DNA of 11,166 nucleotides from JBOFCO01 sp051646105. Lineage in GTDB: Bacteria > Pseudomonadota > Alphaproteobacteria > Rhodobacterales > Rhodobacteraceae. A program made the translations under genes and the position numbers. Positions 6,682 to 11,166 of the stretch are shown here, one piece after another. Each line of letters starts with the position of its first letter. Position 1 is the first letter of the stretch. Under the pieces are notes generated by a model. That model saw only the letters and a list, made by a program, of their open reading frames with translations. It made no database searches and was not told where the DNA came from. The stretch lies in assembly GCA_051646105.1 (NCBI GenBank), contig JBOFCO010000021.1:1-11166 (forward strand), read 5' to 3'.

Positions 6682-6728
6682 GCGCGGCCTCTTTTCTGGC
6701 GATGTTAGCGCTAAAGAAAAGGCCGCGC
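6682..6728 (-). repeat. Long inverted repeat spanning the pfkB leader and ribosome-binding site
   Basis: On the plus strand GCGCGGCC (6682-6689) pairs with GGCCGCGC (6721-6728), and TTTTCT (6692-6697) pairs with AGAAAA (6715-6720), with a 2-nt bulge (6690-6691). The 17-nt loop (6698-6714) contains the TTAGCGCTAA palindrome. In a pfkB-sense RNA that started upstream, the AAGAGG ribosome-binding site would sit in the 3' arm of a 14-bp hairpin, 1 nt before the ATG. No U tract follows on either strand, so it is not a standard intrinsic terminator for the upstream gene. Confidence 0.75.
6705..6714. promoter_or_regulatory. Candidate LacI-family operator before pfkB
   Basis: TTAGCGCTAA is a perfect 10-bp palindrome with a central CG step; the context is TGTTAGCGCTAAAG on the plus strand. 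This is the classic shape of a LacI/GalR-family operator. It lies 25-34 bp upstream of the pfkB ATG, where bound repressor would overlap a promoter or block early elongation. The regulator is not encoded in the window. The palindrome is seen directly; the link to a LacI-type regulator is inference from known operator form. Confidence 0.5.
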
Positions 6729-6756
6729 CACTGCAAGCAGCGGATTGATCCCGCAA

Positions 6757-7707
6757 TTACGCCGGATCGGTCATCAGCAGTTGATAGCTGGCAGGCACAT
6801 AGCGGAAGCCGTCATTGACAGATTCGATGTAGCCCAGCGCCGGGAAGGGCATGTGGTAACCGATGAAGGGCAGTTTGTCGGATGCGATCATGCCCAGAAT
6901 GGTACGGCGGGTTTCGGCGGCCCTGGCCTTGTCGGCATCAAACTTCACTTCCCATGTCGGATGGGCCAGCGACCAGATGTAGTGATTGGCCGTATCCGCG
7001 ATCAGCACCAACCCCTGTCCGCCACTCTCGATACGATATCCCATATGCCCCGGTGTATGACCGGGGGCCAGAATGGCGCTGATCCCCGACACGACCGCGC
7101 CGCTGTCGTCAAGAAAGGTCATCTTTTCGTTCAGTGGTTTGACATTGGCATCGAACCCTTCGTTCGCGGCAGCAGACCAGTGGTTGTGTTCGGCACTGCC
7201 GGTCACATAACGGGCATTGGCAAAAGTCGGCGCGCCGTCTTTCATCAGGCCCCCGATATGGTCGCCGTGCATGTGCGTCAGCACGACGATGTCCACTTGA
7301 TCCGGTGTATAGCCTGCCGCGCCCAGCGCCGCGGTGATCCCGCCCGGATCGGTGCCGGTGTCGAACAGCACCAGTTCCGTTCCCGTGTTGACCAGCGTGG
7401 GTGTAAAGAAAAACTGCGCCTTGTCGGTGGGAATGAAGGCGGCGGTAGAAGCGGCGGCGAATTCTTCAGGCGTGGCGTTCAGCCCGAAGATGCCGTTCGG
7501 ATCGGCGACGGTGCGGGTGCCTGCCAGCAGGGTTGTTACCTCCATCTCTCCCAGTTTGAAGCGGCTGAAAAGCGACGGAGTCGGACCCATCATGTCGGCG
7601 GCGGCATGGGCACGTCCGGCGAAAAGCCCAAGCGCGCCACAGGCCAGCGGCAGGGCTGCAGCACCAAGAAGTGCCTGACGACGGGTAAGCACAACGGAAT
7701 GAGTCAT
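6757..7707 (-). CDS. Tat-exported metallo-beta-lactamase-fold hydrolase
   Basis: A 316-residue periplasmic MBL-fold metallohydrolase. The N-terminus has a twin-arginine signal (LTRRQALLGAAAL, Arg9-Arg10), a hydrophobic stretch, and a likely cleavage after GRAHA (about residue 35). Metal ligands are all visible: THMHGDH at 144-150 (His145, His147, Asp149, His150), His217 in GHTPGH, Asp238 in IADTANH and His285 in GYHMPFP. The LVNTGTELVLFDTGT and AAGYTPDQVDIVVLTHMHGDHIGGL segments match the branch that includes methyl parathion hydrolase and related lactonase-like enzymes. The natural substrate is unknown; an ester, lactone or phosphotriester is plausible. A purine-rich AAGGGGGAA lies about 9 nt before the ATG. 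It precedes pfkB on the same strand by 76 bp. A quinoprotein-linked role is possible given the pqq genes nearby, but nothing in the sequence shows it. Confidence 0.88.
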   Translation of the reverse strand: MTHSVVLTRRQALLGAAALPLACGALGLFAGRAHAAADMMGPTPSLFSRFKLGEMEVTTLLAGTRTVADPNGIFGLNATPEEFAAASTAAFIPTDKAQFFFTPTLVNTGTELVLFDTGTDPGGITAALGAAGYTPDQVDIVVLTHMHGDHIGGLMKDGAPTFANARYVTGSAEHNHWSAAANEGFDANVKPLNEKMTFLDDSGAVVSGISAILAPGHTPGHMGYRIESGGQGLVLIADTANHYIWSLAHPTWEVKFDADKARAAETRRTILGMIASDKLPFIGYHMPFPALGYIESVNDGFRYVPASYQLLMTDPA

Positions 7708-7809
7708 GGGCTTGGTTCCCCCTTCATGGGTTTCGGACAGAATGCAGGAATGTAGCTGATCCGATCTTGACGCAGGAACAGCGACAGCCGGGTCACAAAA
7801 CCGTGTGCG

Positions 7810-8220
7810 TCATTCCCACCAGCGATCGACTGTCGCGATGTCGTCATCCGACCAGCCAAAGTGATGCGCGAATTCGTGGATGGTGACATTCGCGACAAGC
7901 GCGCGCAGGCTCACATCGCCGCGTTCCGCCCATTCGTCCAGAATGGGACGGCGGAACAGCCAGATCACATCGGGTTGCAGCGGCTGGTCCATCACATGCC
8001 GGTCAGTCAGTGGAGTGCCTTCGTAAAGCCCGGTCAGTTCGAATGGGCTATCCATCCCCAGTTCGCCCAACATCGCCTCATCCGGGAAATCTTCCACCCG
8101 CAGGGCGACGCGCATCGCCTCTTCCCGCCAGGCATCGGGCAGGCTGGCAACGGTTTCATGGGCGATGGCCTCGATCTGGGCCAGAGTCGGTGCGGTACTG
8201 TCAGGGTGCGGATCGGTCAT
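7810..8220 (-). CDS. Small zincin-like metallopeptidase-family protein
   Basis: A 136-residue cytoplasmic protein of the zincin-like metallopeptidase family (PF06262 type). The key feature is the HEFAHHFGWSDDDI segment at 115-128, which holds the HExxH zinc motif (His115, Glu116, His119) followed by Gly122 and a family-conserved Asp. The centre has ELTGLYEGTPL and IWLFRRPILDEWAE, both typical of the family. The ATG at 8220 gives the expected length. The frame is open back to 8304, but that would overlap the divergent gene and adds Pro/Arg-rich residues with no family match. No clear Shine-Dalgarno sequence precedes 8220, so the exact start is less certain. Proteolytic activity has not been shown for most members; role unknown. 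It is divergent from the DUF1801 gene across 82 bp. Confidence 0.85.
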   Translation of the reverse strand: MTDPHPDSTAPTLAQIEAIAHETVASLPDAWREEAMRVALRVEDFPDEAMLGELGMDSPFELTGLYEGTPLTDRHVMDQPLQPDVIWLFRRPILDEWAERGDVSLRALVANVTIHEFAHHFGWSDDDIATVDRWWE

Positions 8221-8267
8221 GAAGCCAGAGGTAAGGCCGGAACCCGTTCGAGGAAAGGCCCGACCTG

Positions 8268-8276
8268 TGATACGAT
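8268..8276 (+). promoter_or_regulatory. Possible extended -10 promoter of the DUF1801 gene
   Basis: TGATACGAT has the extended -10 form TG-N-TACGAT (4 of 6 matches to TATAAT). It lies about 30 nt before the ATG at 8303 and implies a short leader of about 20 nt. No good -35 is seen 16-18 nt upstream, which extended -10 promoters tolerate. Weak candidate. Confidence 0.28.
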
Positions 8277-8302
8277 GCGGGAAGGTCAGGGGAGGGCAGA
8301 GC

Positions 8303-8731
8303 ATGACCTATGAAGCAAAGACACGACAGGGTGGCGATGTCGTGGCCTTCATCGAAGCCATCGCCCCACCCGAACGTCGGGCAGAGGCGCGGGTGCTGCG
8401 GGACCTGTTCGGCAAAACCACGGGCTTTCCGGCACGTATGTGGGGCCCATCAATTGTGGGCTTCGGGCGCTATGCCTATCGCTACGAGAGCGGCCATGCC
8501 GGAGAGGCGGCCGCCACCGGTTTCTCTCCGCGCAAGGCGGAAATCTCGATCTATATCATGCCCGGCTATCAGGATTATTCCGCGATCCTGTCGAGGCTTG
8601 GCCCACACCGGCTTGGCAAGGCGTGTCTGTATATCCGGCGTCTGGACAGGATCGATACGGGGGTATTGGGGGAGTTGATCCGCGCGGGACTGGCCGATCT
8701 GGGAAAGCTGTGGCCTGTCCTGCCTGAGTAG
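8303..8731 (+). CDS. DUF1801 (YdhG-like) protein
   Basis: A 142-residue protein that fits the DUF1801 family. The diagnostic parts are MWGPSIVGFGRYAYRYESG (46-64), GFSPRKAEISIYIMPG (73-88) and RLGPHRLGKACLYIRRL (98-114), which run in the usual order. The family's biochemical function is not established. There is no signal peptide or membrane segment, so it is probably cytoplasmic. I chose the ATG at 8303 because a strong GGGGAGGG ribosome-binding site sits 6 nt upstream; the open frame back to 8165 is antisense to the divergent zincin gene. It ends 62 bp before gltX on the same strand and could be co-transcribed with it, although no functional link is known. Confidence 0.88.
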   Translation: MTYEAKTRQGGDVVAFIEAIAPPERRAEARVLRDLFGKTTGFPARMWGPSIVGFGRYAYRYESGHAGEAAATGFSPRKAEISIYIMPGYQDYSAILSRLGPHRLGKACLYIRRLDRIDTGVLGELIRAGLADLGKLWPVLPE

Positions 8732-8770
8732 CGCCAAACTGGACAAACCCCTGCCCCTGTGACAGGGAAG

Positions 8771-8790
8771 GGCGGTTCCAAGGAGCCGCC
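8771..8790 (+). promoter_or_regulatory. Stem-loop over the gltX ribosome-binding site
   Basis: GGCGGTT (8771-8777) can pair with AGCCGCC (8784-8790), giving a 7-bp stem with one G-U pair and the 6-nt loop CCAAGG. The gltX Shine-Dalgarno AAGGAG (8780-8785) lies partly in the loop and partly in the 3' arm, and the ATG follows at 8794. The hairpin could lower initiation, or simply reflect GC-rich sequence. Pairing is seen; a regulatory role is inference. Confidence 0.35.
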
Positions 8791-8793
8791 CGC

Positions 8794-10119
8794 ATGTCCG
8801 TCACCACCCGTTTCGCCCCCTCGCCCACCGGTTACATCCATGTGGGCAACCTGCGCACCGCGCTGATGAACTATCTGATCGCCCGCAAGACCGGCGGGCA
8901 GTTCATCCTGCGGCTGGACGACACCGATCAGGAGCGGTCAAAGCAGGAATATGCCGACGGGATCATGGAAGACCTGTCGTGGCTGGGCCTGCATTGGGAC
9001 CGGGTGGAAAAGCAGTCCTTGCGGCTGGACCGCTACCGCGAGGCGGCAGAGCAGCTGAAGGGCGCGGGGCGTTTCTATGAATGTTTTGAGACGCCGGTGG
9101 AACTGGACCTGAAGCGCAAGAAACTGCTGAACATGGGCAAGCCGCCGGTCTATGACCGAGCCTCGTTGAACCTGTCAGAAGATGAAAAGGCCAGGGCCCG
9201 TGCCGAAGGGCGCGAAGGCTACTGGCGGTTCCTGCTCAACCAGAACCGCATCGAATGGGAGGATGGGGTTCTTGGCCCGATTTCCATCGACGCGGCTTCG
9301 GTCAGTGACCCGGTCTTGATCCGTGCTGACGGGCAGGTGCTTTATACCTTCGCCTCGTCGGTCGATGACATCGACATGGGTGTGACATTCATCGTGCGCG
9401 GGGCGGATCATGTGACCAATACCGCCACGCAAATCCAGATCATGCAGGCTTTGGGCGGCACCCCGCCCGCTTTTGCCCATCACAGCCTGCTGACCGGCCC
9501 GCAGGGGGAAGCCCTGTCGAAGCGCCTTGGCACGCTTTCGCTGCGCGATCTGCGGGCGGCGGGTGTGGCCCCCGAAGCGCTGCTCAGCCTGATGGCGCGG
9601 CTCGGGTCCAGCCAGCCGGTCGAATTGAGGATGAGCGTTGATGAACTTGCTGCGGGTTTCGATGTGTCGCAGTTCGGTGCCGCACCGACGAAATTTGATG
9701 CCGAAGACCTGTGGCCACTGACCCGCGAACGGAACCAGCACCTGCCCTTTGCCGCGGTGAAGGATCATATCGCCGGGCTTGGTCTGCCCGACGCGCTTGC
9801 AGAACCGTTCTGGGGCATGGTCAAGGGCAATGTCACCAAGCTGTCGGATATGGATTACTGGGCGGGCGTTGTTCTGAACGGCGCCACGCCGCTGGTCGAT
9901 GCCGAGGATGCGGATTTCATCGCCGATGCGCTGACAAGGCTGCCCGCACCGCCCTATGCCGCAACCGCCTGGGCCGACTGGACCAATTCGGTGAAAGAGG
10001 CGTCGGGCCGCAAGGGCCGCGCGCTGTTCATGCCCTTGCGCAAGGCATTGACCGGGCGTGAGCAGGGACCGGAAATGGCCGACCTGCTGCCGCTGCTGCA
10101 AAAGCGTCCGCACGGCTGA
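8794..10119 (+). CDS. gltX: Glutamyl-tRNA synthetase
   Basis: Class I aminoacyl-tRNA synthetase that charges tRNA with glutamate. It has 441 residues, the length of one of the two GluRS types common in alphaproteobacteria. The HIGH-type signature is in RFAPSPTGYIHVGNLRTAL (His16-Val-Gly-Asn19). The KMSKS-type loop reads ALSKR (240-244), keeping the catalytic Lys243. The LDDTD motif (41-45), YTFASSVDDIDMGVTFIVRG (184-203) and HHSLLTGPQGE (229-239) are also family hallmarks. The C-terminal anticodon-binding part (about 300-441) is intact. An AAGGAG ribosome-binding site lies 8 nt before the ATG. Many alphaproteobacteria lack GlnRS and use a second GluRS to mischarge tRNA-Gln for amidotransferase conversion. 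This window cannot show whether this copy is the discriminating or non-discriminating one. Confidence 0.95.
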   Translation: MSVTTRFAPSPTGYIHVGNLRTALMNYLIARKTGGQFILRLDDTDQERSKQEYADGIMEDLSWLGLHWDRVEKQSLRLDRYREAAEQLKGAGRFYECFETPVELDLKRKKLLNMGKPPVYDRASLNLSEDEKARARAEGREGYWRFLLNQNRIEWEDGVLGPISIDAASVSDPVLIRADGQVLYTFASSVDDIDMGVTFIVRGADHVTNTATQIQIMQALGGTPPAFAHHSLLTGPQGEALSKRLGTLSLRDLRAAGVAPEALLSLMARLGSSQPVELRMSVDELAAGFDVSQFGAAPTKFDAEDLWPLTRERNQHLPFAAVKDHIAGLGLPDALAEPFWGMVKGNVTKLSDMDYWAGVVLNGATPLVDAEDADFIADALTRLPAPPYAATAWADWTNSVKEASGRKGRALFMPLRKALTGREQGPEMADLLPLLQKRPHG

Positions 10120-10205
10120 CCCTGAGACCAGCACCACCGGCACGGCGGATGCGACTATTCGCTTGCCATTTGCGTCACCCTTGCGCTACGCCTTGGCCGT
10201 CAGGA

Positions 10206-10385
10206 TCGGGAGAATCCGGGCGGGTTTTTTCCCGCACGGTGCCGAAGGAGCAACCGCCCCGGTAAACTCTCAGGTGCAAGGGACCGTTTCTGACGAAAGG
10301 CTCTGGAGAGTGCATTGCTGCGAAGCGGTGCCGCCGAAGGGATAACGATCTCAGGCGTCCGTCAAGGACAGGGACAGAGGGGGCA
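10206..10385 (+). ncRNA. Tandem glycine riboswitch (gcvT leader)
   Basis: Two glycine aptamers in series before gcvT. Aptamer I: a GGGAGA start (10208-10213), a P2 hairpin GCGGG/CCCGC (10220-10224 with 10231-10235) capped by six U, then the core GCCGAAGGAGCAA (10241-10253) and AAACTCTCAGG, closing with CTCTGGAGAG (10301-10310). CTCTC (10267-10271) can pair with GAGAG (10306-10310). Aptamer II: P2 GCATTGCT/AGCGGTGC (10312-10319 with 10324-10331) with a GCGA tetraloop, then GCCGAAGGGATAA, ATCTCAGGC, a GTCC/GGAC helix (10357-10360 with 10366-10369) and GGACAGAGG. Both cores match the known consensus. Such RNAs normally turn on glycine-cleavage genes when glycine is abundant. Outer limits are approximate. 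The stretch 10120-10205 before it holds no gene and probably the promoter, which I could not place with confidence. Confidence 0.92.
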
Positions 10386-10425
10386 TCGGATGGGTGGGCG
10401 ACCACCCGCGCGATGCCGGGCTTTT
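10382..10425 (+). terminator. Terminator-like expression platform of the glycine riboswitch
   Basis: GGCATCG (10382-10388) pairs with CGATGCC (10411-10417). Inside, GGGTGG (10392-10397) pairs with CCACCC (10402-10407) around a GCGA tetraloop, with a 3x3 internal loop between the helices. GGGC then TTTT (10422-10425) follows. The 5' arm overlaps the 3' end of aptamer II, so closing the aptamer could compete with this hairpin: glycine bound, read-through; glycine free, termination. The U tract is short and displaced by four bases, so termination strength is uncertain. The ribosome-binding site (10443-10448) lies outside the hairpin. Confidence 0.55.
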
Positions 10426-10454
10426 CCGACCGGCGTTTCATGGGGAGGGCGGCA

Positions 10455-11166
10455 ATGGCCGACCTGAAACGGACCTGTCTTTACGACCTGCATATCGCCC
10501 TTGGGGCAAAGATGGTGCCCTTCGCCGGTTATGAAATGCCCGTTCAATATCCGATGGGCGTGTTGAAGGAGCACGTGCACACCCGCGCCCAAGCGGGGTT
10601 GTTCGATGTCAGCCACATGGGGCAGGTTCTGCTGGTGGCGAAAAGCGGTGACATGGCGGAAACCGCGCTGGCACTGGAACGCCTGGTGCCGGTCGATGTG
10701 GCGGGGCTGGCCGAAGGACGGCAGCGCTATGGGCTGTTCACCAATGACAAGGGCGGCATCCTTGACGATCTGATGATCGCGAACCGCGGCGACCATCTGT
10801 TTCTTGTGGTAAACGCCGCCTGCAAGGATGCCGATCTGGCGCATCTGCAATCCGGCCTGCCCGATTGCGACGTGGGCATGGTGACGGGCCGTGCGCTGCT
10901 GGCCTTGCAGGGGCCGGGGGCAGAGGCGGCGCTGGCCGCATTGGTTCCCGAAGTCGTGGATATGCAGTTCATGGATGTCGCAATCCGCGACTGGCAGGGG
11001 GTGAAGCTGTGGATTTCCCGCTCCGGCTATACCGGAGAGGACGGTTTTGAAATTTCGGTGCCCGAAAGCGTGGCGGAAGGGTTCGCAAAGGCTTTGCTGG
11101 CGCAGCCCGGCGTTGCGCCCATTGGCCTTGGCGCACGCGACAGCCTGCGGCTGGAGGCGGGGCTGT
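10455..11166 (+). CDS. gcvT: GcvT, glycine cleavage system aminomethyltransferase (3' end outside window)
   Basis: T-protein of the glycine cleavage system. It moves the aminomethyl group from lipoylated H-protein to tetrahydrofolate, releasing ammonia and making 5,10-methylene-THF. The first 237 codons are present and open to the right edge. Visible hallmarks: LHIALGAKMVPFAGYEMPVQ near the N-terminus, GLFDVSHMGQ (48-57), GGILDDLMI (100-108) with the catalytic Asp in the Asp104-Asp105 pair, LALQGPGAE (149-157), RSGYTGEDGFEI (189-200) and GLGARDSLRLEAGL at the edge. A GGGAGG ribosome-binding site lies 6 nt before the ATG. The tandem glycine riboswitch just upstream supports both the assignment and glycine-induced expression. 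gcvH and gcvP probably follow outside the window. Confidence 0.96.
   Translation, partial: MADLKRTCLYDLHIALGAKMVPFAGYEMPVQYPMGVLKEHVHTRAQAGLFDVSHMGQVLLVAKSGDMAETALALERLVPVDVAGLAEGRQRYGLFTNDKGGILDDLMIANRGDHLFLVVNAACKDADLAHLQSGLPDCDVGMVTGRALLALQGPGAEAALAALVPEVVDMQFMDVAIRDWQGVKLWISRSGYTGEDGFEISVPESVAEGFAKALLAQPGVAPIGLGARDSLRLEAGL

Noticed and set aside
5685..6818. Long plus-strand reading frame of 377 codons
   Set aside because: It lies antisense to pfkB, which has all its family motifs. The plus-strand translation is Arg/Gly/Gln-rich with no recognisable domain, typical of a GC-rich shadow frame.
6745..7755. Plus-strand reading frame of 336 codons over the MBL hydrolase
   Set aside because: Antisense shadow of a gene with complete metal-binding motifs and a Tat signal. 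The translated frame shows no domain.
8755..8767. CCCTG-TGA-CAGGG hairpin between the DUF1801 gene and gltX as a terminator
   Set aside because: Only 5 bp with a 3-nt loop and no T tract on either strand, so it is unlikely to terminate.
9175..10143. Minus-strand reading frame of 322 codons over gltX
   Set aside because: Antisense to a well-supported synthetase; no domain or plausible ribosome-binding site.
10220..10235. GCGGG-TTTTTT-CCCGC as an intrinsic terminator
   Set aside because: The T run lies in the loop, not after the stem; it is the P2 hairpin of glycine aptamer I.

Overview
The window is a GC-rich, densely packed stretch of chromosome. It looks like an alphaproteobacterium of the Rhodobacter/Paracoccus group (Rhodobacteraceae). 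The support is the long glutamine-dependent NAD synthetase of about 550 residues, a roughly 441-residue GluRS of the alphaproteobacterial type, a tandem glycine riboswitch before gcvT, the codon bias, and many 4-bp ATGA gene overlaps. The assignment rests on recognition of protein families, not on a search.

Layout from left to right. (1) Positions 1-676, minus strand: the N-terminal part of an exported MORN-repeat protein that runs off the left edge. (2) 878-2539, plus: nadE, glutamine-dependent NAD+ synthetase, divergent from the MORN gene across a 201-bp gap with a possible minus-strand promoter and a small stem-loop. (3) 2543-5646, minus: a complete pqqABCDE operon for the redox cofactor pyrroloquinoline quinone. 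pqqB, C, D and E are joined by 4-bp ATGA overlaps. pqqA is a 33-codon gene with its own strong ribosome-binding site. (4) 5736-6680, minus: a Pfk-2-type PfkB sugar kinase. Its short leader holds a LacI-family-like palindrome inside a larger inverted repeat that buries the ribosome-binding site. (5) 6757-7707, minus: a Tat-exported metallo-beta-lactamase-fold hydrolase. (6) 7810-8220, minus, and 8303-8731, plus: a divergent pair, a small zincin-type metallopeptidase-family protein and a DUF1801 protein. (7) 8794-10119, plus: gltX. (8) 10206-10425: a tandem glycine riboswitch with a terminator-like hairpin, leading into gcvT (10455 to the right edge).

How the genes relate. The PQQ operon is one pathway: PqqA is the peptide substrate, PqqD binds it, PqqE crosslinks Glu to Tyr, PqqB is a hydrolase-fold hydroxylase, and PqqC closes the ring and oxidises. 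No PQQ-dependent dehydrogenase lies in the window. The riboswitch plus gcvT form a glycine-sensing and glycine-cleavage unit. The remaining genes are independent housekeeping or accessory units.

I saw no CRISPR array, insertion sequence, tRNA or rRNA, and no convincing new defence or mobile system. The features most worth a second look are regulatory: the nested palindrome before pfkB, the missing ribosome-binding site of pqqB, and the riboswitch expression platform. One active-site substitution in the sugar kinase also stands out.
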